Origin: Plasmodium vivax
Lineage: Eukaryota; Apicomplexa; Aconoidasida; Haemosporida; Plasmodiidae
DNA length: 64,000 nt
Assembly: GCF_000002415.2 (NCBI RefSeq)
Contig: NC_009912.1
Coordinates: 932,501 to 996,500 of the forward strand
Direction of reading: 5' to 3'
The notes beneath the pieces are model-generated. The model searched no databases. It was not told the DNA's origin and saw nothing but the letters and a program-made list of their open reading frames with translations. Shown one piece after another: positions 12,901-23,417 of this stretch (the stretch's first letter is position 1; every line of letters begins with the position of its first letter). The position numbers and the translations under genes were made by a program.

Positions 12901-13099
12901 GCCCCCTAGTGTGTACCTTGAGGGGGTGAAGTCGGGCGGACAGGAAACCCACCCGAAAGCTGCTCCGGGGGGAGAGAAACGACGCGCCCCCAACTCGAAG
13001 GACGCCTACATCCTTGACATCATAGATAAGAATTTGAATAAGTCCTTCAGCCAGCTGGACCGCATAAAGAAGAAGATGAGCGAGCACTTGGTTGTGTAG
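6940..13099 (+). CDS. Large conserved Plasmodium-type protein, two exons, function unknown
   Basis: Exon 1 runs 6940-9108 and exon 2 runs 9365-13099. The donor is ACG|GTGAGA and the acceptor CCAG|TTTTAC, both in phase 0, giving about 1967 residues. The start is AAAATG. There is no signal peptide or membrane segment. Most of the chain is hydrophilic low complexity: a SEEER tandem near residues 285-315, Gly/Lys/Ala-rich units after the intron, and a DNPGRD repeat. Two conserved-looking blocks stand out. One, at about residues 610-900, is rich in predicted strand and spans the splice junction. The other is a short coiled-coil-like segment (KLYEENKKLKEYIKN). The last 80 residues are also non-repetitive and helical. 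I do not recognise a family. It could be a scaffold. Confidence 0.8.
7788..7880 (+). repeat. 15-bp coding repeat (SEEER)
   Basis: Tandem AGCGAGGAAGAAAGA units encode Ser-Glu-Glu-Glu-Arg in exon 1 of the large unknown protein. An imperfect Asp/Gln-rich series (DDQSGDERSDDEQ) follows. Confidence 0.9.
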
Positions 13100-14185
13100 G
13101 TGAGGCGTGGGGACTGCGTTAACGTGTAGGAGTGAACTTGGCAAATCGCTTAGGCGGTGGGAACTTGGTTGATCGCATGCTCCGTCTGCGCCGCCATTCC
13201 TGCGCCGCTATGGCTGCACCGCTTTGGCGGGCACGTCTCACCAAAGCCCTCGGTGGCGCGCACGAATGTTGACGTCCACCAACGGTTGTGGCCCACGAGG
13301 GGCGTCTCGCCGGGAACGTGTGGGAAGCGAAGCAAGTGTACGCCCAGTTGTGCGCTTAATAGCACGCTTAATGGTACGTTGTGGGAGTGCTGCACATGTA
13401 ACGTGGCCATGTCAGTGGGGTCACTCAGTTGGCAGAACTTCTTTTCCCCGGGATGACCGATCACCCCGCGAGGCTGCGCGCCTCTTTTGTGGAAGCCCCA
13501 TCAGGGTGACACTGGCGTGGCTCCTCCAAGAGGGAAAAAAAAGAAAAAAAAAGAAAAAAAAAACAAACATACATACATACAAACGTGGTCATGCATACGT
13601 GATTGTGCGCCCCGATTTTTCCCTACGGCTGACGGTGCCACGTTGGTAAAACGCTTTTCGCGGCATTGCGAGCCGGATTGGGTTTTTTTTTTTTTTTTTC
13701 CTCTTTTTTTCCCTATTTTTTCCCTTTTTTTTCCCTATTTTTTCCCTTTTTTTTCCCTTTTTGAAATTGAACCCCCCAGGGGTAGATGCTCTAGCGCGCA
13801 AAAGCACTAGAAGGCGACAATCGGGAGAATCGCGCAAACTCGAAAAGAAGCCAACGAGGCGAAATCTCAGAACAGCTGTGTAGTTGGGGGTGCGTGGCGG
13901 CCGAGTGGGCGAGAGAGAGGACCCTTCCGTTGAGAGTACACGAATTGTAGGAGAACAGAAGGGGGATCCGCCACTCACTTTTACGTGGAGCGTGCACGTT
14001 CGCATTTGTGTTTATCCAAGGGGGGAGAGAGCCGCTAAGGGGAGGCACACGGACACCCCCTCCTGTGAGTTGCCCCCGCTGACTGGGCGAAGCGCAGAAG
14101 GGTTTTCCCAGGACGGCTTGGAACACCGCCCCCACTCCCCCAGGTGAAGCGGCGCCCCCAGTTGTAACCGCTCCCCACCACCACC
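13100..14185. other. Intergenic spacer upstream of SF3A3
   Basis: This is a 1.1 kb tandem spacer, with the 3' end of the large unknown gene and the 5' region of SF3A3. It holds an A-rich run (13530-13565) and poly-T/C tracts (13682-13762). Open frames here are short and compositionally biased. No gene is seen. Confidence 0.6.
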
Positions 14186-16081
14186 ATGGCGCAGTTCCTG
14201 GTGGAGCAGATCCGGTACCTGCACGAGGAAATCGAGATGATGGAGAAGGCGATCGCGGACCTGATCGAGGAGAAGGTGAGGAAGAAGAGGAAGCGGGGCA
14301 TCCGTTACGACTACTCCATCAGCTACCTCGTGGAGAAGATCCAGAGCAAGTCGAGGCTGCTCCTGCAGTACTACGGGGACGAGGACGGCTTGAAGAGGGA
14401 GGAGATGCAGTTCATTTCGGGGAAGGCGGGAGGAGCGGCAGGAGCGGCGGGAGCGGTAGGCCAGGGGGAAGGCGAAGGGGGGGAGGAACACGAAGAGGAC
14501 GGCGATGGCGATGGCGAGGGAGAGGGCGACTGCAACGACCTGTGGAAGAACTACTACGAACGGGTGAAGTACATCCGGGACTACCACAAAAAAACGAACA
14601 TAAAAAAAATTGAAATCAGGAACTACAAGGCCTACAAGTACGAAGCGCTGAAGAACAACCGCCTGAAGGAGAGCTTCTCCCCGGTGGAGAGAAAAGGCAA
14701 GTACGTCGACATGCAGAAGTTTTACGACGATTTTGTGAATATGAAGAAGGTGAAGCAGTTCAGAGTGAATATATTTCGGAAGAAGGAGTTGGCTAGCCAG
14801 AAGAAGAGAAACAGTGCCGAAAAGGAAAAGGGAAAGAGTTCCTCCAAGGGCGGTAGACCCAATGAAGGCGAATTTAAAGAAATGGACTTAGTAACCTATC
14901 TTCACAATTTCACCCGCTTCTACTACATCCCAAGGTATTGCAAGTATCGAAATGAAGAGTACAAAAGGTATGTGCAGAGTGTGCTGGCCTATTTGGTAAA
15001 TTTTTTTTCAAAAATTAATGTCTTGGTGGACTGCCAGAAAATGTACGCGCAGTATGAGCAAACCTTTGAACAGAAATTTAAGGAGAAGGGGATTGAGCAA
15101 TGGGAGAAACACACATACGATTTGGACCTTTACTGTAATGTGAATGATAAGCTGTACGCCTCGGAGGGGACCTTTAACTCTTATAAGAATAGCAAACACT
15201 ACGATGAGGATTTGAAGAAGTACATGCAGAAGGCCCTCACCGTGGAGCAGCTTCAAAATGTGAAGAGGCAAATCGAAGAGGAGGATAAAGAACTAGCCAA
15301 ATGTGAGTACCTCATCGAGATGTATAAAAATGTGTTAAGTAAAATATTTCAGAAAACCATTCAAAGGATACAGAGGAAGCAGGCCTTCAGTGTAGACGAG
15401 TTGCAGAAGAGAAAAAAAGCGGAGAAAAAAAATGATCATTTTTTAAGTTTACGCGATCGTGGGGGGATGTACGGTGCTGAGGAGTTTGATGAGCGAGGCG
15501 ACTTTCCCCATCTGTACAATTCGCACACGTTTGGCCCCTCCTCGGGGGATGATGACTCCTCCACGGATGAGTCCGACGGGGGGAGCGTAAGCGGCGAGGG
15601 GGATGGCAAAGGGAAGAAAAAGGGAAAAGGGGTAAGCGGAGCGGGTGGAGCAGACGGAGCAGACGGAGCGGACGGAACAGACGAAGATGAGGAGGAGAAG
15701 CCCATTTATAACCCCCTGAATCTGCCCCTGGGACACGATAATAAACCCATCCCCTATTGGCTTTACAAGCTACATGGCCTCTCAAAGGAATACACATGCG
15801 AGATATGCGGGAACTACTCCTACTTTGGCAGAGCCCATTTCGAGAAACACTTTTACGAGTGGAGGCACTCCTTCGGCATGAAGTGCCTGAACATCCCCAA
15901 CACGCTGCACTTTAAGGAGATTACCAAAATTGACGACGCGCTGAACCTGTACGAGCGCCTGAAGAAGCAGACGCAGATGCACGTCTTCAAGCCCGACCAG
16001 GAGGTCGAGTGCGAGGACTCCAAGGGCAACGTCATGAACATGAAGGCCTACGACGATTTGAAGCGCCAGGGGCTGCTCTAG
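14186..16081 (+). CDS. SF3A3: Splicing factor 3A subunit 3 (SF3a60/Prp9)
   Basis: This intronless gene of 631 residues encodes the SF3a60 component of the U2 snRNP, which acts in branch-site recognition in the nucleus. The N-terminus (EEIEMMEKAIADLIEEK..., then DEDGLKREEMQFISG) matches the SF3a60 N-terminal region. The C-terminal third is diagnostic: YNPLNLPLGHDNKPIPYWLY, then a C2H2 zinc finger (CEICGNY...HFEKHFYEWRH, about residues 538-562), CLNIPNTLHFKEIT, and the ending YDDLKRQGLL. The length is slightly above that of animal orthologues because of acidic and Gly/Ala-rich inserts (about residues 85-115 and 450-500). The ATG at 14186 has a CACCATGG context and opens straight into conserved sequence. 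Confidence 0.97.
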   Translation: MAQFLVEQIRYLHEEIEMMEKAIADLIEEKVRKKRKRGIRYDYSISYLVEKIQSKSRLLLQYYGDEDGLKREEMQFISGKAGGAAGAAGAVGQGEGEGGEEHEEDGDGDGEGEGDCNDLWKNYYERVKYIRDYHKKTNIKKIEIRNYKAYKYEALKNNRLKESFSPVERKGKYVDMQKFYDDFVNMKKVKQFRVNIFRKKELASQKKRNSAEKEKGKSSSKGGRPNEGEFKEMDLVTYLHNFTRFYYIPRYCKYRNEEYKRYVQSVLAYLVNFFSKINVLVDCQKMYAQYEQTFEQKFKEKGIEQWEKHTYDLDLYCNVNDKLYASEGTFNSYKNSKHYDEDLKKYMQKALTVEQLQNVKRQIEEEDKELAKCEYLIEMYKNVLSKIFQKTIQRIQRKQAFSVDELQKRKKAEKKNDHFLSLRDRGGMYGAEEFDERGDFPHLYNSHTFGPSSGDDDSSTDESDGGSVSGEGDGKGKKKGKGVSGAGGADGADGADGTDEDEEEKPIYNPLNLPLGHDNKPIPYWLYKLHGLSKEYTCEICGNYSYFGRAHFEKHFYEWRHSFGMKCLNIPNTLHFKEITKIDDALNLYERLKKQTQMHVFKPDQEVECEDSKGNVMNMKAYDDLKRQGLL

Positions 16082-16777
16082 CGCGGTAGCGTGGTTAGCG
16101 GTTAGCGGTTGTTGGTGGCGGTTTGGTTAGCGTGGTCAGCGGCGGGTCGGGCGATCACCCGCTTGTGTTTGCGTTTACGCAGCGTTGCCCCTTCTTTTGC
16201 GCGCACGAATAGCTAGCGCGAGAGGCACCTTTGTTTTTCCTCTTCTTCTTTTTCTTCTTCTTTTTCGTTTTTTTTTGGACAGCATAATCCCACATTGGAG
16301 AGGGCGGGCAGGTTACTTTTGCCCCCCTCCTACCGATAAAGAACCCCGTTTGACGTCAACCCCGTTGCGTTCATTTCGCGCGCACAGTGGCGACGCTGCG
16401 CCTTCGTCCGTACGTACATGCGAGGGGCGTCTCTCTGTGTGTGCTAACCACGTTTGAGCATCCCCCCGGGTGAAGCGGCGACTGGTATTGTCCCTGTGGG
16501 GGGGGGCGCCTCGGTCGGCGGGTCCCCCCACCAGGAGTGACGCCGCCCTCCACAGGCGTTTACTTCACCCATGTGTGCTGGCACACACATAAGCGCAGGT
16601 TGAGCAACGACAAAATTTACCTGAACAAGTCATACTCTTTCATTCCACGTGATATTTTTACCCTTTGGGGATGCACTTTTTCAAGGGGGCTAAAACTCAG
16701 CCGTCCTAAGCAGCTGGCGAGCGGAGGGAAAGCCCCCCTTTTGTGGACACGTATCTCGAGGGGTTCTCTGCGGAAAA
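16082..16777. other. Intergenic spacer between SF3A3 and the telobox gene
   Basis: This tandem spacer of about 700 bp has pyrimidine-rich runs near 16235-16275. The small frames over it lack conserved character. It presumably carries the SF3A3 3' end and the promoter of the small Myb gene. Confidence 0.5.
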
Positions 16778-17734
16778 ATGGGTAGGCTCAGCAGGGCGGG
16801 CGGCGCTGCTACGGGTGCTGCGGGAGCAACGGCTTCTACGGCTGCTATGGCTCCTCTTGCCGCTTTAACCCACTTATGAGACCCCCCTCGTTCGCGCCCC
16901 CTCACAGCCGACCAGGCAAACCTCAAACTGCTGAAGATTAAAAGTTCCATCGCCATAGGTACGACGGCGCGCAGCTGTGTAGGGGCTGATTTTTTTTTTC
17001 TTTTTTTTTTTTTCACCTCTTTGAAGGCGTCACTGTTGCTTTCGCGGCCCAGTTCACCTCCGCGTATTTCCCTTTTGTGTAACTCCTTCCCAAAGATGAA
17101 GCGAACTCCCCCGTTGTGATCGACAGACAAGGGATGGAAAAGACGTCCAAATTAAAGGAACGAAAAAGGGTACTCTCCAGGGGGGGCTTATGGTCCACCT
17201 AATGTGAAGCTCACCACTTGCCCTTTTTGGGGGGAGTCCTCCACACAGTGATCATACAGTGGCGCCGCTTCCATTTTCCTCCGCAGAAGAGATACAAAAC
17301 TCGCGTCAAGTGGGACCAGCGGGAGACGGAGCGCCTGATCGACGGGATAAACGTAAGGGGGATAAGCGGCAAACGTGCTTATGGGCGTCTAGACACCCCC
17401 TTTTCTGCGTGCACACGTCGGCACCACTACGTTGCCACTCCTCTCCCTTCCCCCGATAGAAATACGGAGTGTCCAACTGGCGCAAAATTATGGAGGCCTA
17501 CTCCTTTTCGGAGAGCAGGTTTTTGCAAAGGAGAGTGGTGTGAAGAGGGCGCAACGGTGAACAGCGCTTTCTCCATCCCAGGCAGAGATTAGTTCGCGGC
17601 ACCCGATTAGTGTGTGGCATCCCATTACTCCACCCCCGTTTCCGCCTCTCCCCCTCCTTTTCCACAGAACCAACGTGAGCTTAAAAGATAAGTACAGGAA
17701 CTTCAAGAAGGTGTTTATCATAGAGAAGGACTGA
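16778..17734 (+). CDS. Small TRF-type (telobox) single-Myb DNA-binding protein, six exons
   Basis: I assembled exons 16778-16781, 16908-16958, 17096-17169, 17287-17352, 17460-17518 and 17668-17734. All junctions are GT/AG and all phases agree, giving 106 residues. The first exon is only ATGG, in an AAAAATG context, and joins to read MADQANLKLLKIKSS. A basic linker (KLKERKRKRYKTRV) precedes one Myb/SANT domain: KWDQRETERLIDGI, KYGVSNWRKIMEAYSF, then RTNVSLKDKYRNFKK. The KYGxxNWxKI helix and the RTxVxLKDKxR telobox helix are the hallmarks of TRF1/TRF2 and plant telobox proteins, which bind double-stranded telomeric repeats. The TRFH dimerisation domain is absent. Binding to Plasmodium telomeres is inference; a transcriptional role is the alternative. 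Confidence 0.85.
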
Positions 17735-18141
17735 GTTGGTGATGGCAGTGGTCTTCTGCATAAAGCTAACACAGCACAGCGAGGTTACACCTTTAAATGT
17801 CTCCGTGGTATGCCCTCCCCCGTCGCAACCATCATGGTGTCCCTTTCCATGTGTCTTCCCCCCATCGATCTGGATTGTCTTCCCACACATGCTTCGTCAT
17901 CCCTGTTATTTATTTATGTGCGTTTCCACGTGGGGGTAAATTGTACGCTCAGTGGAAGGCGTGACAGTGGGGAGGAAAATACCCAACAAGTCACGCCTGC
18001 ACTTGTGCGAAACGGAAAAAGGAGGAAACAAAAATGATCGACTGGTTGCATGAGACTGGCATAACTGACGGTGCTATTTTTTTTCCCGTGCGGTGGTAAA
18101 CTGGGGGGAATAATTTCCCCCTTTTGCGAGTTGCCAGTGTG

Positions 18142-18173
<32 letters not shown>

Positions 18174-18262
18174 CCCTCTACCTTTGCACGATCACTTTTT
18201 TATTTTTCAAACGCAAAGAGCAAAACTGCGCCACCTCCTTAACCGACCAACGAACCAAAGAA
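17735..18262. other. Intergenic spacer upstream of tubulin acetyltransferase
   Basis: This half-kilobase tandem spacer has a long poly-T run at about 18145-18173, some 90 bp before the next start codon. Nothing else recognisable is present. Confidence 0.5.
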
Positions 18263-19921
18263 ATGGACACTCACGGCGAAAAAATGAAAAACCTGGAGAT
18301 AAAGAAGCACTCAAGGGGTGACTTGCTTCTCCTGAGGAGCTCCGACCTCCATTCCTGTACAGCAAGAGAAGTGCCTCTCGCGAGACCGCATCGTGTGCGC
18401 CTTCACTTTGCCTTCCTCATTTTACCTCCCTCACTTTGCCCCCCACACTTTGCCCCCCACACTTTGCCCCCCACACTTTGCCCCCCACACTTTGCCCCCC
18501 ACACTTTGCCCCCCACACTTTGCCTCCCTCACTTGGCTTTATTTTTTCCCCCCAGTTCGGAAGCTCCAAAGGGAGGTAGACAAAATGGGCCTCCTGTCTA
18601 GCGCGGTAGGGAGCAGCTCCCGCGAGAAAGGGGCTTTTCCCAAGGAGGCTTCCCCCGAAACTTCGCAAAACGGTGAACGTCTCGCGGGGGGAGGGGGCAC
18701 ACCATTTGCGTCCCCCCCGAATGTTTATCCTCCCCTTCTTTCTCTGCACCCCTTTAAGGAGCAGCACCTGTCGGGCATTTTGACGACCTTAGAAAACGTC
18801 GCCGACCAGGACAACACCCTATACGTAATTGCAAAATATGTGAATCCTCTGAGCGTATGTTTTGTATCTCCAATTTAGTGAGCCTTAACAGGGGGAGAAA
18901 TTACACAAGGGAGATTGCCCTACCGAACATGCCCTTCTCGTGTTTTCCCCCGTCAGTGCTTAACACAGCGAGGTGAACTAATCGGGATGTTAAAGGTGGG
19001 GAGAGGTGCTTTCAGGATGATTTTTTTTTTTCTTTTTTTTCTCCCCGCTTCCACCGCCACACCACTTCAATGCCACATGCACCTCTCCATCATCTCCCCT
19101 CTGTTTCTCCACAGATTGGGACAAAACGGCTGTACTTGTATAACGGGAAAGATTTACACTGCCGGAGTTGTGCGTGTTTATTAGGTAACAACATGGAGGG
19201 GAAATCACCTGGCGATTTGGCAGAACAGAACCCTCCCCTCTGTTGCAGAGGGCTCGAAATGTGTATGTTCAAACGTACCTACGCATCTGCTTTGCTATGT
19301 CAGCTACCCTCCCCCCTTTGCAGACTTTTACATACGGAGGGACTTCCGGAAGAGGGGCCTTGGGCTGGTTAGTACGACCCCCACTCCGGGGGAGAGGGGG
19401 AGATTGTGGAAAAGAAGCAGATTGTGCTAATAACGGCTGATGCATAAATGGGACGCCCGCCCCATCCCCATGTGCACCTGCGCGGGAAGAGGCCTGCAGA
19501 TGCCTGCCCATTCGGTGAACCACATTTCGTTTTACTTTCCACTTTTGTAGGAACTTTTTAACTTCATGCTGAGAGACAAGGCGATCTCCCCCTCCCGATT
19601 ATGGTGAGCATGCACAATGGGGGGGAACAGGGGGAAGGGAAATTTCCTCCGAGTTGTCCCACCAGGCTGAGACTCTTCCGTCTTTCCTTTTGAAGTCGGC
19701 GAGGATATTCCGTAGGTGTCCCCTTGCATTTGCGGCATATCTGCCTCTATACATCGACGCATGAACATTGGTGTGTTTTTTTTTTTTTTTTTCTCCCCGC
19801 GGCAACGCAGCTACGATAACCCATCCCACAAGCTGCGGAGCTTCCTGAAGAAGCACTTCTCCCCGTGCGCGCTGATCAAGCAGGTTTGGCCTACAATTGC
19901 ATGCGCACGTAGGTCCATCTG

Positions 19922-19957
<36 letters not shown>

Positions 19958-20083
19958 TATATATGTATATATATATATATATGTTATTTTTTTTTTTTTT
20001 TTTTTTTTTCCGCGAAGCCGAACAATTTCGTCATCTTTGCGGAGTACTTTGGCGAACCGGAAGCGGCCCCCTTCGAGCGATGA
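18263..20083 (+). CDS. ATAT1: Alpha-tubulin N-acetyltransferase (MEC-17/ATAT1), nine exons
   Basis: Exons are 18263-18356, 18556-18605, 18759-18854, 18957-18995, 19115-19184, 19324-19367, 19551-19603, 19811-19883 and 20018-20083. All phases agree, giving about 194 residues. The enzyme transfers acetyl from acetyl-CoA to Lys40 of alpha-tubulin inside microtubules. Diagnostic blocks against human ATAT1 are CLLDFYIRRDFRKRGLGLEL (CILDFYI...QRHGHGREL, with the acetyl-CoA loop RxxGxG), CYDNPSHKLRSFLKKHF (IDRPSQKLLKFLNKHY) and PNNFVIFAEYF (VNNFVIFEGFF). Both catalytic residues, Cys120 and Asp157 in human numbering, are present as C in CLLDFY and D in YDNPS. The protein lacks the long disordered tail of animal ATAT1. 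The first donor (CCT|GTACAG) is weak, so the first 30 residues are less certain. Confidence 0.93.
18427..18535 (+). repeat. 14-bp minisatellite in ATAT1 intron 1
   Basis: About seven units of CACACTTTGCCCCC lie in the first intron, just upstream of the second exon's acceptor. They add to the pyrimidine-rich tract. Confidence 0.9.
19920..19984. repeat. (CATATA)n/(TA)n microsatellite in the last ATAT1 intron
   Basis: CATATA hexamers are followed by TA/GTATAT runs and then a long poly-T leading to the CGCGAAG acceptor of exon 9. Confidence 0.9.
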
Positions 20084-20663
20084 GCGCCGGTGCGAGTAAA
20101 CATTTGGCGCTGTCCCTTTCGGACACATGGCAGGGACTGCACAAAGGGGCAATTCGTCTTGTCGCCCCTTGGGTTCATCGTGTAGAGCAGCCCGTTCCAA
20201 CCAGTTCGCTCTAACGAAACTCTTTATTTAGAACTCTCCTTTGTGAGAAAAAAAAAAAAAAAAAAAAGCGCAAGACAGATAGACATCCCTTTTGGGCGAA
20301 GTGGGAAATCACATTTTGGTTATCCAACTGGTCCACACTCATAGCTGCCGCTTAACCAGAGCAGTTATTTAAGCTTCCCCCCTCTTCACATTTGACTGGA
20401 ATGCGTGTCGTGCTGTTGTGCATGTCGCGCATTTCGTTCCTTTTTTTTTTTTTTTCCCTCCTTTTGAAAACGCCTTCTCTCACGCACCTGTCTGTGCTAG
20501 CCATTTGTGCTGTTTCCCCATGAACGTGCAAAACCGGGGAAACATGTAACCCGCGCTGAGCAGAGGTGACTTCCACTCGTCAGTGCGTTTCGACGTTGAC
20601 GCAACATATGAGCACACCGTGCTCGAGCGAAATAATCGCTCCCAACTTTGTGGAGGCTGTAAG
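20084..20663. other. Intergenic spacer downstream of ATAT1
   Basis: This tandem spacer has a poly-A run (20247-20267) and a poly-T run (20441-20457). An in-frame upstream ATG at 20583 could extend the next gene by 27 residues. No other gene signal is seen. Confidence 0.5.
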
Positions 20664-22387
20664 ATGGGGCCAAAGGGGAAAAAGACTTCTGACTCCGCGA
20701 AGGGGGGCAATTTATCCGCGCATGAGAAATTTGTGAGAAAAAAAAAAAAAAAAAAAAAAAACACATACAAATGAGGAGAAGCGTATGCAAATGTATAGAG
20801 GCACACGTAGCCGATGCGCCACGCAACGCACCTTCGGCCTCATCCCCCTCTAACGATCATTCTTCGGCCGCACCCAAAAAAAGGACCAGCTAATCGACGA
20901 ATACTATTCCGACTTGAAAGATGACCGCAAAAAAGAAGAATGCCAGCCCAGGTGCACACGGGGGGACCACGTCTTTAAATCAGTGGAGAGGGACAAGGCT
21001 GACTACGCGGTTAAAAAAATGAAGGCAACACTCAGTGTATGGAGGGCCGGCATTTGCTCGGTTCATGCGTACGACACATCACATGTATCACCCCTGCATA
21101 TGCTGTTGACGCTGCCCCATTTCAACAGAGACTAGATGAGAATGGAGAACCTCCACCCTTCACCGACTTGGTTCCAAATGGTATATCCCCTTCCGCTAAC
21201 AGATGTGCGCTTTTCGAAGAGGCACTCATGTGATCCTTTTTTTTGCAAAATTTCCGTCGCGTCGTTTTACCCCTCTTCACCTCTTCCATGCGCAACTCCC
21301 CTTCGAGCAGAGGCGAAATTTGGCACCGTGAAGATCACCAACCCTTTGCCCAAAGTAGAGCGGGTAATGTTTCATTCATGGTGCGGGAAAAGGGCAAGAA
21401 AAATGGGGCAACTGCAGCGACTCCCGGCTATGCAACATGGCCGCTAATCTGAATCACAAGCAAATGAAACACTCCACCCCTTTCAGCGAGACCAACTAAA
21501 GGAGGGCTACATGCAGTGGCTGACGACGGAGAAGCTGATGGTAAGGCTCGCCTGTTCGATGGCCATTGGTGAGTAAAGCAGCACCGCGCATCGTTCAGCG
21601 ACACTGTCTAACATCTCCCTTTTTTCCCCACGCCCCACCCGCAAAAAAGAGGCCAAACGAAAGAAGACTAGAATACGAACAAATGCAGGAAAAATACCTA
21701 GAAGTAATAAACGGACCCTCAAAAAAAGAAATGAAAAATTGCGTAAAGTACCACCCACTGTGTTGTAACCTAACCTGTGTGAATGTACGTCTCGCCATTC
21801 GCTTCCCCCGTCAGACTTTAAAACTATCGGAAGATATAAAAAAGGATGTAAAGCTCGCGCGAGTGGTGAAGTCGCATTACCCTAGAGGAATAGTTGGTTA
21901 TCTGAGCATTTCGTTTGGATCATTTAATAGGCAGAAGGTGTCAGCACAAATGGGGGGAGCAGGACAGGGGGTGCTGAACACCCTGAAATGTTCCCATTGT
22001 TGATGGGCTCTGTGCTGATCAAAGATAACTGCGTCATAGTGGGCAACGCAAAATGGAGTGCGGAAAAAATGTAATCTTTCTTTTTTTAATTTTTTTTTTT
22101 TTTTTCCTTTTTGCGCGGTAAGGCGTCGATTCCATATACAGTGAAAACACCGTGCTGTACAAGGACAAATATGAGGAGCATAAAAGTAGGCAGGAAGTTC
22201 GGGAGAAAAAAATGAAAGAACGTGCAGAAGGTATCGGCTTAGTCTTTCCTTACACAAAATGTTTTGCATAATATCGCATTTCGCCGCGCTTTCTCTTTGT
22301 TTATTTTCCGCCCCCTCTTGTGCAGCGCTGGAGTGGCAAAACAACAGGAATGGGAACTTCCTGGCGTTCGAAGCAGACAATAAGTGA
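20664..22387 (+). CDS. Unrecognised charged protein of 212 residues, nine exons
   Basis: Exons 20664-20732, 20884-20951, 21131-21180, 21311-21363, 21487-21540, 21650-21742, 21815-21896, 22123-22230 and 22326-22387 join with consistent phases and GT/AG borders. The product starts MGPKGKKTSDSAKGG and is Lys/Glu-rich, with no signal peptide or membrane span. Conserved-looking segments include NPLPKVERRDQLKEGYMQWL, HYPRGIVGVDSIYSENTVLY and the C-terminal LEWQNNRNGNFLAFEADNK. A short coiled coil (KDKYEEHKSRQEVREKKMKE) lies near the end. A donor at 21785 would leave only a 30-base intron, so GC|GTAAAGT at 21743 was chosen. The weakest joints are exon 1/2 (A-rich acceptor) and exon 7/8. MGPKGKK starts are frequent in axonemal proteins and ATAT1 is next door, but no family is recognised. 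Confidence 0.7.
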
Positions 22388-23417
22388 AGCGCCCGCGATT
22401 TGGCCGCGCAGAGGTGCTAGGCTGCGGCTGTTTTGCGGCTGCTTCGTGGCTGCTTTGTTACTGCTTTGTGGCTGCGTCTTCGCTACACCTCTTCTCTTTT
22501 TTTTTTTTTTTTTTGAGCTAGCCAAACGGCGGTTTCGGCAAACTTTCGAGGTTTTTTACCTGAACAGTTCATGCACCTTTTTAAGCATTCCCAACTGCGT
22601 ATGCAGAACGGCAAAAACGCACACAACATTTCAGAAATGCTCGCGTAAAAAAAAAAAAAATTAATTCGATAAATTGTACACTTTACAATTTATGCAGATT
22701 TTTGTTCTTTGCTTCGTAAAGGTGTAGCCAAAAGGGCAACCAAAACGGAGTAAGAAGTGAAAAAATTACGGCAAAGTGGAGTAGACACAATATCACAAAA
22801 AAGGAGTTAAAAAAAAAAAAAAAAAAAAATTAACACACGTACACGCATAGGCGAAGGTGTGCAGGCGGAAGCGGAAGTAGAAGCTGAAGTTAAAGTGGAT
22901 GCGTTGCTCCACCTCCCTTGGGTGAAAGCCCAAAGGTGAGTTTTCTCCCGATCTGCCTGCGCACTGAATTGCGGACGCGTCACAAAATAATTAGCACGTC
23001 CAGCGGCACGCGTCCTCATCTGTGTTATTCAGTTCCATAAAAATTTCAAAACGCAGTTTGACATCATCTTAAAGGGGCCTTCCCACGAAACAAACTTCTC
23101 TCGCCAAATGGGGCCACTTTGCACATGCCTGTGAGCCGCCCCTCCGTTTGCCGTGCTGCGCCGCACGCTCGCTGTACACTCGGTTGGCCGCAACATAGCT
23201 AAGTGGGCTGGCCCCCCATCAAAAGGGCAACCACAACGCGCACCATCCCTCTTATGACAAACATTTTTTGTGCTGAAAAAATTTCTCTCCTCGGATGCCC
23301 CCTCAATTGGTTATTACTGTACAGGTTAACCGGGTTGTCAAGGGAAAGGCAGAATTTGGAGCGGTTAGCCACCATGTCCCTTTCGATTGGTTGGGGGGAG
23401 TACCATAACGCTGCTTC
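22388..23417. other. Convergent intergenic region
   Basis: This 1 kb lies between the 3' ends of the unknown nine-exon gene and the tetraspan gene. It has poly-T (22498-22514) and poly-A (22647-22660, 22809-22829) runs and the dyad TGAACAGTTCATGCA at 22561-22575. No gene is seen. Confidence 0.6.

Noticed and set aside
21743..21784. Coding continuation YHPLCCNLTCVN in the unknown nine-exon gene
   Set aside because: Using the donor at 21785 would leave a 30-base intron. The GC|GTAAAGT donor at 21743 gives a normal 72-base intron and the same phase.
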